Positions 1-6,886 of a stretch of DNA of 44,606 bases are shown piece by piece. The stretch comes from Deltaproteobacteria bacterium (lineage in GTDB: Bacteria > Myxococcota_A > Polyangia > Polyangiales > Ga0077539). The notes under the pieces were generated by a model. The model did no database searches, was not told the origin of the DNA, and saw only the letters and a program-made list of their open reading frames with translations. A program made the position numbers and the translations under genes. Each line of letters starts with the position of its first letter. Positions within the stretch are counted from its first letter, which is position 1. The stretch lies in assembly GCA_016218725.1 (NCBI GenBank), contig JACRDB010000113.1, positions 1-44,606 of the forward strand. The letters are read 5' to 3'.

Positions 1-77
1 CCGAACTCGGCCGTCAAGCCCTCCAGCGTCGATGGTACTGCACGGGTGACCGTGTGGGAGAGTAGAACGTCGCCGGG
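1..77 (+). rRNA. rrf: 5S ribosomal RNA, 3' part (5' end outside window)
   Basis: The first ~77 bases match the 3' two thirds of bacterial 5S rRNA: the CCGAACTCGG loop region, the GCGTCGATGGTACTGC segment, and the terminal GTGGGAGAGTAGAACGTCGCCGG. The 5' strand of helix I is missing because the window starts inside the gene. A short T-run (about 79-86) follows directly. It implies that a 16S-23S-5S operon lies to the left and is read rightwards. The exact mature 3' end is uncertain by a few bases. Confidence 0.93.
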
Positions 78-91
78 GTCTTTTTCCATTG

Positions 92-136
92 CCAACGCCC
101 GTCGGGGGAACCACCCTCGACGGGCGTTGGTGTTTC
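92..136 (+). terminator. Rho-independent-type hairpin downstream of the rRNA operon
   Basis: A perfect 13-bp inverted repeat has CCAACGCCCGTCG (92-104) pairing with CGACGGGCGTTGG (118-130) around a 13-nt loop. It is followed by a weak T-containing tail (TGTTTC) and preceded by the T-run after the 5S gene. The strength and position suit termination of rRNA transcription. It also argues against starting the next gene at the upstream GTG at 147, which would leave almost no room between terminator and gene. Confidence 0.8.
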
Positions 137-194
137 TGGCGTCGGCGTGTCGTTTCTTCGACGCGGGGGGCGGGCCGCGCTAGAGGGTGCGTTG

Positions 195-2549
195 ATGCGC
201 GCCCGACGCCCGAGGTCTCGCCTCCGGGGAGCGCTCCTGGCGGCCTTCGCGGTGGGGGTGTTCTTGACCGGGGTGGTCCTGGGGCTGCGGCACCGGGCCT
301 GGCGCTCGCTGGAGCGCCAGTGCTCCGAGAGGGTGCGGGGGCGCTGCGTGGTGGAGCGCCTCTCCCTGCGTGTGCGGGGCGTCACCCTGCGGGGCGTGAG
401 GGTGCGTGCCCTGGAGCCCCCGGCGCGCGCGAGCCTGGGCCGCGTGGACCTGGACTTCTCCTGGTGGGCGGCGCTCCGAGGCCAGAGGGCCCTGGCGGTC
501 ACCGTGGACGCCGGGACCGTAGACCTCGGCGGCACGCTGGAGGCGTGGCGTCGGAGGACCCGCCCCGAGGGCCCGAGGACGTCCCGGGGGAGGTCCGTGA
601 CGCTCACCAGGGTGACCGTGGGGAGCGTCTCGGGCCGGGCGAGGGTGGCCCTCCCCGAGGGAACCGCGGAGGTGGTGTTTCGCGGCCTCGGGGGCGCCTG
701 GGCGCCGTCCGGGGCGCGGCGCTGGCGCCTGGAGAGCGCGTCCCTGCAATGGGCTACGCTCCTTCAAGGGACCTTCGAGACCTGCGTGCTGGACGCCGAG
801 GAGAGTGCCCGCGCGGTGGACTGCGCGAGCCTGACGGGCTCCGCGGACCTCGCGCTCCGGGAGGCCCTGCCTGCGCTCCGGGAGGCCCTCCGCGGGAGCC
901 CTGGCGAGGCCGAGGGAGCCGCCCCGGCGGCGCCCCGGGCGGGACCCTGGAGGGTGTCGCTCCCGCGGGGCTCGCTGATCCTGCGGCGCGACGGCCACGA
1001 GCTCCTGCACCTGGACCCGACGGCGCTGGAGCTGCGTGGCGAGGGGCGCCGGGTGTCCTCGGCGGAGCTTCGGGTGGGCACCCTGGAGGCCGTGGGACAA
1101 CAGGTGCTGGCCACCTGGAGCCACGAGGGCGACCGAGGGACCTTGCGCCTCCGGGCGAGGGAGCTGCCGCTCTCCACGCTGGCGCCGTGGAGTCCCTTTG
1201 TCCCCTGGCATGACCCCTCCCGGGGGGTGGCCCGCGTGGACCTGGAGCTTCGGGTGCCCGACGACCTCGGGGTCTTCGAGGCCCGGGGGAGCGCGTCGCT
1301 GGAGGGCGTGGGCTTCGCGCACTCGAGGCTCGCCCGGGAGCCCGTGGACGGGCTGGACCTGGACCTTCGGGGTACGGTCCTGTGGGACCGGGTGCGGCGC
1401 CGGGTGGGGGTGCCGGAGCTCCTGGTGCGGGTCAACGGCGTGCCCGCGCAGCTCCGCGGGGCCGTCGAGGCCCCGGAGGACCACCTGGCCGTGGACCTGG
1501 TGGCCGTCATGCCCACGCTGGAGTGCGACCTCCTGCGCCGGAGCTTCCCCGCCACGGTGTCGGGTGTCTTGTCGGACTTCTCCTTCGCGGGGACGTTGGG
1601 GGCCGAGGTGAGGCTCCAGACGGACTCTCGGAACCTCCCGGCCACGGCCTTTGACTTCACCGTACGGGACGGCTGCGCGGTGCTCCGCGCGTCGCCGTCG
1701 CTGTCCCTGGCGCGCTTCTCGGGCCCCTTCGTGCAGCGGGCCACGGAGCCCGGTGGGGTGGTGAGGGCCTTCGTCACGGGCCCGGGCTCCCCCGCCTGGG
1801 TCCCCGGCGCGCTCCTCCCGCCGCACCTCCTGAACGCCGTGATCACCCGCGAGGACGGTGGCTTCTATCGCCACCACGGCTTCTCCCCGGACGAGGTCCG
1901 CGGGGCGCTCGTGCGCAACCTCTCGGCGGGGCGCTTCATGCTCGGGGCGAGCACCATCACCATGCAGCTCGTCAAGAACGTCTTCCTGGCGCGGGAGAAG
2001 ACCCTGGTCCGGAAGCTCCAGGAGGTGGTGCTCACCTGGTGGCTGGAGCAGAACCTCGACAAGTTCTCCATCCTGGAGCTGTACCTGAACGTGGTGGAGT
2101 TCGGCCCGGGGATCTACGGCGTCGGCCCGGCCTCAAGGTACTTCTTTGGCCGCGAGCCGAGCGCCTTGAACGCGCTCCAGAGCGCGTACCTGGCGCTCCT
2201 CCTGCCCGCCCCCATCCCGCGCTTCCAGTGGTTCGAGCGGCGCCAGCTCCCGGCGGAGGTCGCCTACCGGCTCCAGGCCGTGCTGCGCACCATGGTGGCC
2301 GCCGGGAGGCTCTCCGCGGAGGAGGTCACCCGGGCCCAGGGCGAGGGGCTCCAGCTCCGGGCCCGCAGGACGGAGCCCCCAGCGCCGCAGACCATGGTGG
2401 TGGACCCGGCCACCACGGACGCCCAGGCGGAGGCCCTGGTCGCCCAGAACCCCTTCATGCAGGTGCGTGAAGCCCCGCCGGAGGAAGCCCCCACGGAGCC
2501 TCAAGCACCATTGAATACCCGCTACCCCGACAGCCCCTCCAGGAAGTGA
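195..2549 (+). CDS. AsmA-like domain fused to GT51 peptidoglycan glycosyltransferase
   Basis: The 784-aa protein has a short basic N-terminus and one TM segment (about residues 10-32). A long beta-rich region of roughly 500 residues follows, with AsmA/TamB-type motifs (FSWWAALRG, repeated LDL strands). The C-terminal GT51 transglycosylase domain covers about residues 530-740. Visible GT51 signatures are the catalytic Glu in ITREDGGFYRHHG (E553), GASTITMQLVKN, the LELYLNVVEFGPGIYG stretch and a FFGREP-type motif. Known GT51 enzymes polymerise lipid II glycan chains at the outer face of the inner membrane. There is no transpeptidase domain, so it is MtgA-like in activity but with a large extra periplasmic module. 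The start is the ATG at 195 with AGAGG 8 nt upstream; an in-frame GTG at 147 abuts the rRNA terminator and is less likely. The 3' end overlaps the convergent pepA by 28 bp. Confidence 0.88.
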   Translation: MRARRPRSRLRGALLAAFAVGVFLTGVVLGLRHRAWRSLERQCSERVRGRCVVERLSLRVRGVTLRGVRVRALEPPARASLGRVDLDFSWWAALRGQRALAVTVDAGTVDLGGTLEAWRRRTRPEGPRTSRGRSVTLTRVTVGSVSGRARVALPEGTAEVVFRGLGGAWAPSGARRWRLESASLQWATLLQGTFETCVLDAEESARAVDCASLTGSADLALREALPALREALRGSPGEAEGAAPAAPRAGPWRVSLPRGSLILRRDGHELLHLDPTALELRGEGRRVSSAELRVGTLEAVGQQVLATWSHEGDRGTLRLRARELPLSTLAPWSPFVPWHDPSRGVARVDLELRVPDDLGVFEARGSASLEGVGFAHSRLAREPVDGLDLDLRGTVLWDRVRRRVGVPELLVRVNGVPAQLRGAVEAPEDHLAVDLVAVMPTLECDLLRRSFPATVSGVLSDFSFAGTLGAEVRLQTDSRNLPATAFDFTVRDGCAVLRASPSLSLARFSGPFVQRATEPGGVVRAFVTGPGSPAWVPGALLPPHLLNAVITREDGGFYRHHGFSPDEVRGALVRNLSAGRFMLGASTITMQLVKNVFLAREKTLVRKLQEVVLTWWLEQNLDKFSILELYLNVVEFGPGIYGVGPASRYFFGREPSALNALQSAYLALLLPAPIPRFQWFERRQLPAEVAYRLQAVLRTMVAAGRLSAEEVTRAQGEGLQLRARRTEPPAPQTMVVDPATTDAQAEALVAQNPFMQVREAPPEEAPTEPQAPLNTRYPDSPSRK

Positions 2550-4024
2550 AGGAAGGTCAGCACCCCGAAGCCGGTGCCCCCCTTCGGGCTCAGCGTGGTG
2601 GCGCGGTCCAGGAAGGCCGGGCCCGCGATGTCCAGGTGGAGCCACTTGCAGTCGCCCACGAACTCCCGCAGGAAGAGCGCCGCGGAGATGCTCCCTCCGT
2701 AGCGGTCCCCGGTGTGCTTGAGGTCCGCCACGTCGCTCTTGAGGCCGTCCCGCAGCTCCTCCAGGAGCGGCATGCGCCAGAGGCCCTCGCCCGCGGTCCT
2801 GGCCGCCGCGAGGTACTGCCCGGCCAGCTCGTCGTCGTTGCCGTAGAGCGCCGCGGTGAGGGTCCCCAGCGCGATCAGGCACGCCCCGGTCAGCGTGGCC
2901 TGGTCGATCAGGTAGTCCGGCTCCAGCTTGCGCGCGTACGCCAGGGCGTCCGCCAACACCAGGCGCCCCTCGGCGTCCGTGTTGATGATCTCCACGGTCT
3001 TGCCGTCCAGCGACCCGAAGATGTCCCCGGGGCGGTACGCGTCCCCGTCGGGCATGTTCTCCGCCGCCGCCACCACGGCATGCACCTCCACGTCGGGCTT
3101 GAGCGCCCCCACCGCCGCCATGGACGCGATGGCCGCCGCGGCGCCCGCCATGTCCGCCTTCATGTCCCCCATGCCCGCCGCCTGCTTGATGGACAGACCC
3201 CCGGAGTCAAAGGTCAGCCCCTTGCCCACCAGCACCACCCGGCGCGTCCCCTTGCGGGCCTTCTCGGGCTTGTACGACAGGTGAATGAACCGTGGTTCAT
3301 TCCGGCTCCCGCGCCCGACGGCGTCCAGGAGCTTCATCCCCGCGGCCCGGATCCTCGCGCGGTCCAGCACCCGGAGCGTCAGCCCGTGGGCGCGCGCCAC
3401 CTCCGACGCCGCCTCCGCCAGCCGCGCGGGGGGCATCTCGTTGGCGGGCTCGTTCACCAGGTCCCGGCAGAGGTTCACCGCCTGGGCCACGGCCTCGCCC
3501 TTTGAGAGCGCCCGCTTCTGCTCCGCCGTGGCCCGCGCCTCGCGGCCCGCGCCGCGCCAGCCCACCACCACCCGGTCCAGGTCCTTGCGGGGCTTGCGGT
3601 CCCCGGTCAGGTGCCGCACGAAGCGGTAGCTCCCGAGGAGCACCCCCTCCGCCGCGGCCCGCACGTCCAACGCCGCGCCCTTGCCAGGGAGCACCAGCGC
3701 CAGGCCAGTGCCCTTCTCCGTGTTGGTCAGCCTCGCCGCCTTGGCGCAGGCCGCCCGCACCTCCAGGGGCGTCACCTTGGCGCTCGCCCCGAGGCCGTAG
3801 AGCACCACCCTCCGCGCGGGCACCTTGCCGTACCCCTGCACCACCAGCGCGGTGTCCTTCCGCGCGGTGAACTCCTCGTCCTTCACCGCCACCCGGAGCA
3901 CGCCCCCGAGGGCCTCGTCCAGCTCCTGGAGCACCGGGTCCGTGCTGAGCTCCTCCTCCGCGACCAGTACCGCGAGCACGTCCGCCGTCGTGCTGGCGCC
4001 CACCGTCCCTAGCGTGACCTTCAT
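2522..4024 (-). CDS. pepA: Leucyl aminopeptidase, family M17
   Basis: The 500-aa length is usual for PepA. The N-terminal macro-like domain is followed by the catalytic domain carrying VGKGLTFDSGGLSIK (metal-binding Lys and Asp), DMKADMAGAAAA and the family signature NTDAEGRLVLADALAYA, then DQATLTGACLIALG. The enzyme is known to release N-terminal residues from peptides in the cytosol using two metal ions, as a hexamer. The start is the ATG at 4024 (MKVTLGTVGAS), with GGAGGA 7 nt upstream; the frame stays open to 4066, but that extension has no ribosome site. The stop lies inside the convergent GT51 gene. It appears monocistronic. Confidence 0.95.
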   Translation of the reverse strand: MKVTLGTVGASTTADVLAVLVAEEELSTDPVLQELDEALGGVLRVAVKDEEFTARKDTALVVQGYGKVPARRVVLYGLGASAKVTPLEVRAACAKAARLTNTEKGTGLALVLPGKGAALDVRAAAEGVLLGSYRFVRHLTGDRKPRKDLDRVVVGWRGAGREARATAEQKRALSKGEAVAQAVNLCRDLVNEPANEMPPARLAEAASEVARAHGLTLRVLDRARIRAAGMKLLDAVGRGSRNEPRFIHLSYKPEKARKGTRRVVLVGKGLTFDSGGLSIKQAAGMGDMKADMAGAAAAIASMAAVGALKPDVEVHAVVAAAENMPDGDAYRPGDIFGSLDGKTVEIINTDAEGRLVLADALAYARKLEPDYLIDQATLTGACLIALGTLTAALYGNDDELAGQYLAAARTAGEGLWRMPLLEELRDGLKSDVADLKHTGDRYGGSISAALFLREFVGDCKWLHLDIAGPAFLDRATTLSPKGGTGFGVLTFLHFLEGLSG

Positions 4025-4124
4025 CAACGGTCCTCCAGCAACAGGGCGTCCGCGCCCATTGTGCATCGCCGAGAGCGCTCCCTCGGGGCCGCGGATCCTG
4101 CCACGACCGTTGGTGACCCTTCAA

Positions 4125-4142
4125 GGGTGGCGGCCGCCACCC
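4125..4142. repeat. 18-bp perfect palindrome in a divergent intergenic gap
   Basis: GGGTGGCGG/CCGCCACCC is a perfect 18-bp palindrome between the starts of pepA (minus) and the 4279 gene (plus). It is followed by degenerate repeats of CCGCCACCC (4143-4176) and then a local AT-rich stretch (about 4183-4203, GAAATCATTGAAGAAATTG) that could hold a promoter. It may be an operator or a cruciform/terminator-like element; no family is recognised. Confidence 0.45.
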
Positions 4143-4278
4143 CTCCGCCGCCACCCGCCACCCCAAATCCGCCACCCGCTCCGCGAAATCATTGAAGAAA
4201 TTGTGCCCAGAAGGGCGGTACGGATCTCGCTCAAGGGGTCTGTGCGCGCCGATGGACGGAGCGCAGGAGCGATGAACC

Positions 4279-4515
4279 ATGCAAGAGACCACCGAGAGTT
4301 CGACCAGCAGCAGCGCCACCCGCACCTGGAAGGCCGTGTTCACGGTCCTGGAGCGGGACGGGGTGCGGCCCCTGTGGCTGCGCATCGGGACGGCCTACAC
4401 CAACCGCGACGGGAGCCTCACGCTCCGCCTGGACGCGCTCCCGGTCAACGGGATGCTCCAGGTCCGGGATCCAGACCCCGCCCGCGGCGCCGGAAGCACC
4501 GGAGGCGCCCAGTGA
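4279..4515 (+). CDS. Small conserved hypothetical protein upstream of comEA-like gene
   Basis: This 78-aa soluble protein has no signal peptide. The N-terminal 15 residues are Ser/Thr-rich. The core is a compact beta-like stretch (KAVFTVLERDG, LWLRIGTAYTNRDGSLTLRLDALPVNG, MLQVRD) that looks like a small single-domain fold. I recognise the general pattern of short myxobacterial proteins but not a named function. The ATG at 4279 is preceded by AGGAG (4265-4269). The last codon overlaps the GTG start of the next gene by GTGA, so the two are translationally coupled. Confidence 0.75.
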   Translation: MQETTESSTSSSATRTWKAVFTVLERDGVRPLWLRIGTAYTNRDGSLTLRLDALPVNGMLQVRDPDPARGAGSTGGAQ

Positions 4516-4913
4516 GGCCCCTGCACCGCGCCTGGGCCCTGGCCCTGGCCCTGGGGCTCCTCGCGGCGAGCGCCAGGGCCGACCCGCCCCCGCGCGCACC
4601 CGCGCCCGCGCCCGCACCCGCGCCCGCGCCCGCACCCGCGCCCGCGCCCGCGAGGCCATTGGAGGCCCCCGGGGTGGTGACCATCAACACCGCCGACGAG
4701 GAGGTGCTCCAGCGGGTGCCGGGCATCGGGCCCTCCAGGGCCCAGGCCATCGTACAGCTCCGGGGGAGGGTGCACGCCTTCCGTCGGGTGGACGACCTCC
4801 TGCGGGTGCGGGGCATCGGCCGGGGCACGCTCCGAGGCATGCGCGTGTACCTCACGGTGACCGGTGAGACCACCCTCGCGTCGCGCCCCGGGAGGGCCCG
4901 CGCGCAGGAGTGA
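4512..4913 (+). CDS. ComEA-like secreted helix-hairpin-helix DNA-binding protein
   Basis: This 133-aa protein has a signal peptide (RAWALALALGLLAASARA), an Ala-Pro linker made by an exact DNA repeat, and then one (HhH)2 module: VTINTADEEVLQRVPGIGPSRAQAIVQLR, followed by FRRVDDLLRVRGIGRGTLRGM. The INTA and GIG hairpins are the ComEA signature. Known ComEA proteins bind incoming double-stranded DNA in the periplasm or at the membrane during natural transformation. It starts at the GTG at 4512, overlapping the preceding stop by 4 nt. There are no other competence genes in the window, so a role in uptake is inference; a general periplasmic DNA-binding role is possible. It ends 6 bp from the convergent hisG stop. 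Confidence 0.82.
   Translation: MRPLHRAWALALALGLLAASARADPPPRAPAPAPAPAPAPAPAPAPARPLEAPGVVTINTADEEVLQRVPGIGPSRAQAIVQLRGRVHAFRRVDDLLRVRGIGRGTLRGMRVYLTVTGETTLASRPGRARAQE
4596..4649 (+). repeat. Three exact 18-bp tandem repeats encoding an Ala-Pro linker
   Basis: The unit GCACCCGCGCCCGCGCCC occurs three times without mismatch inside the ComEA-like gene. It encodes alternating Pro/Ala. Such an exact short tandem array is prone to slippage in steps of six residues, so linker length may vary between strains without changing frame. Confidence 0.9.
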
Positions 4914-4919
4914 CGGGGC

Positions 4920-5561
4920 TCAAGGCTCCGGCGCGGCGAGGCAGCGCCCCAGGGCGCCGAGCGCGCCGCGCTGGAGCTTCATGGCCGCGCGGTTGACCAC
5001 CACCACGGCGGTGGTCACCAGCACCGTCTCCAGCTCCCGGAGGGCGTTCTGGCGCAGCGTCTCGCCGGTCTCCACCAGGTCCACGATCACGTCGCTCAGG
5101 CCGACCCCGGGCGCGGTCTCCACGGAGCCCTGGACGTAGATGCACTCGACGGCCACGCCCTTCGCGGCGAAGTGCGCCGCGGCAATCCGCGGGTACTTGG
5201 TCGCCACCCTCAAGGGCCTGGACCCCGAGGGCGTAGCACCCTCGGGGCCGGCCACCACCATGCGGCAGCGGCCCAGCCCCAGGTCCCACGGTACAAAGAG
5301 CTCGCAGCCGCGCTCCAGCACCACGTCCCGGCCACAAACGCCCGCGTCCGCAGCGCCGTGCTCGACGTAGGTGGGCACGTCGTCCGGCTTGAGGAGCAGC
5401 ACCCGCACCGGGACGCCCGCCACCACGGCCTCGCGCAGGAGCCTCCGGTCCGAGGTGTCCAGCGCCTCCGGGGCGCCCCCCGCGGCCACCCACCGCGGCG
5501 CCAGCGCCGCCAGGAGGCGCCCCTTGGGGAGCCCGAGCGTCAGGGTCCTCGGGGCGCCCAC
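4920..5561 (-). CDS. hisG: ATP phosphoribosyltransferase, short (HisG_S) form
   Basis: This enzyme of about 213 aa catalyses the first step of histidine biosynthesis (ATP + PRPP to PR-ATP). Signatures are LTLGLPKGRL at the N-terminus, the PTYVEHGAADAGVCGRD nucleotide/PRPP-binding region, and DVIVDLVETGETLRQNAL with the conserved E-TG-T PRPP loop. The C-terminal regulatory ACT-like domain of long HisG is absent; short forms are known to need HisZ as partner, and none is in the window. I chose the GTG at 5561. A TTG at 5567 overlapping the murA stop is an alternative, and no strong ribosome site separates them. It is downstream of and probably co-transcribed with murA. Confidence 0.92.
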   Translation of the reverse strand: MGAPRTLTLGLPKGRLLAALAPRWVAAGGAPEALDTSDRRLLREAVVAGVPVRVLLLKPDDVPTYVEHGAADAGVCGRDVVLERGCELFVPWDLGLGRCRMVVAGPEGATPSGSRPLRVATKYPRIAAAHFAAKGVAVECIYVQGSVETAPGVGLSDVIVDLVETGETLRQNALRELETVLVTTAVVVVNRAAMKLQRGALGALGRCLAAPEP

Positions 5562-5563
5562 GG

Positions 5564-6829
5564 TCAAGCCCCGCCGCGCACCCGTCGGATGCGCGCCCCG
5601 AGCGGCTGGAGCTTCTTCTCCAGGGCCTCGTAGCCCCGGTCCAGGTGGTACACCCGGAGGATCTCCGTGGACCCTTCGGCCAGGAGCCCCGCGATCACTA
5701 GGCATGCGCTCGCCCGCAGGTCCGTGGCCATCACCGTGGCGCCGGAGAGCTTCGTCCCGCCGGTGACCACCGCGGCGCGGCCCCGCACCTCGATTTCCGC
5801 CCCCATGCGCACGAGCTCCGGCACGTGCATGAACCGGTTCTCGAACACGGCCTCGGTCACCACGCTGGTGCCCTGCACCGCGGTCATCAGGGCCATGAAC
5901 TGCGCCTGCATGTCCGTCGGGAAGCCCGGGTGCGGCGCCGTGGACAGGTCCACCGCACGGAGGCTCCGGCCGCCCTCCCCCCGGACCCGGAGCCCCGTCT
6001 CCTCCCGGGTGAGCTCCACCCCGGCCTGGCGCAGCCGCGCCGCCAGGGGCTCCAGGTGCTCGGGCACCACGCCCTCGACCAGCACGTCCCCGCCGGTGGC
6101 CGCCGCCGCCACCAGGAAGGTCCCGGCCTCGATCCGGTCCGGGATGATCGCGTGGTCCATCGGGTGCAGGTGGTCCACGCCCTCGATGTGAATCACGTCG
6201 GTGCCCGCGCCGTCGATGCGCGCGCCCATCTTGTTGAGCACCCGCGCGAGCTCCTCCACCTCGGGCTCCCGCGCGGCGCCCACGAGCTGCGTGCGCCCGC
6301 GCGCCAGCGCCGCGGCCATCATCAGGTTCTCGGTGCCGGTGACCGTGGCCATGTCCAGCGGGATCGTGGCCCCGCGCAGCCGCGCGCACTCGGCGTTTAC
6401 GTACCCGTGCTCCAGGGTGATCTTCGCCCCCATCGCCTGGAGGCCCTTGAGGTGCTGATCAATGGGCCGGGCCCCGATGGCGCACCCCCCCGGCAGGGAC
6501 ACCCTCGCGCGCCCGTGCCGCGCCAGGAGGGGCCCGAGCACCATCACCGACGCGCGCATCTGCTTGACGAGCTCGTAGGGCGCCTCCGGGCGGCGCAGGG
6601 AGCCGGCCCGGACGGTCACCACCGGCGGCGTGACGGTGGTCTCCGCGCCCATGAAGCGCAGGAGCGCCGCGGTGGTCTCCAGGTCCCGAAGCGCCGGCAC
6701 GTTGCGCAGGGTGCAGGTCCCGTCCGTCAGGAGCGTGGCGCACAGGATCGGCAGCGCGGCGTTCTTGGCGCCGGAGACGCGCACCGCCCCGTGGAGCGGG
6801 ACGCCACCCTCAATCACCAGGTTGTCCAT
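5564..6829 (-). CDS. murA: UDP-N-acetylglucosamine 1-carboxyvinyltransferase
   Basis: This 421-aa protein performs the first committed step of peptidoglycan synthesis, transfer of enolpyruvate from PEP to UDP-GlcNAc in the cytosol. Key residues are visible: K22 (SGAKNAALP), R92 (QMRAS), and the catalytic/fosfomycin-target Cys C116 in PGGCAIGARPID. The two-lobed inside-out barrel length is normal. The start is the ATG at 6829 (MDNLVIEGG); the open frame runs five codons further without a ribosome site. The hisG start abuts or overlaps the stop, giving a murA-hisG pair. The retained Cys predicts fosfomycin sensitivity of the enzyme (inference). Confidence 0.96.
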   Translation of the reverse strand: MDNLVIEGGVPLHGAVRVSGAKNAALPILCATLLTDGTCTLRNVPALRDLETTAALLRFMGAETTVTPPVVTVRAGSLRRPEAPYELVKQMRASVMVLGPLLARHGRARVSLPGGCAIGARPIDQHLKGLQAMGAKITLEHGYVNAECARLRGATIPLDMATVTGTENLMMAAALARGRTQLVGAAREPEVEELARVLNKMGARIDGAGTDVIHIEGVDHLHPMDHAIIPDRIEAGTFLVAAAATGGDVLVEGVVPEHLEPLAARLRQAGVELTREETGLRVRGEGGRSLRAVDLSTAPHPGFPTDMQAQFMALMTAVQGTSVVTEAVFENRFMHVPELVRMGAEIEVRGRAAVVTGGTKLSGATVMATDLRASACLVIAGLLAEGSTEILRVYHLDRGYEALEKKLQPLGARIRRVRGGA

Positions 6830-6886
6830 GGCCGTTCTATACAAGCCCCCGCGCCGGAAGCCACAGCTTCCCGCGGACGGCCGCCG

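Noticed and set aside
147..194. GTG at 147 as the start of the GT51 gene
   Set aside because: It lies just 16 nt after the rRNA terminator hairpin, without a ribosome site, and adds residues ahead of a normal signal anchor; the ATG at 195 has AGAGG in place.
180..1877. 565-aa open frame antisense to the GT51 gene
   Set aside because: Low-complexity translation with no motif, fully inside a gene with clear GT51 signatures.
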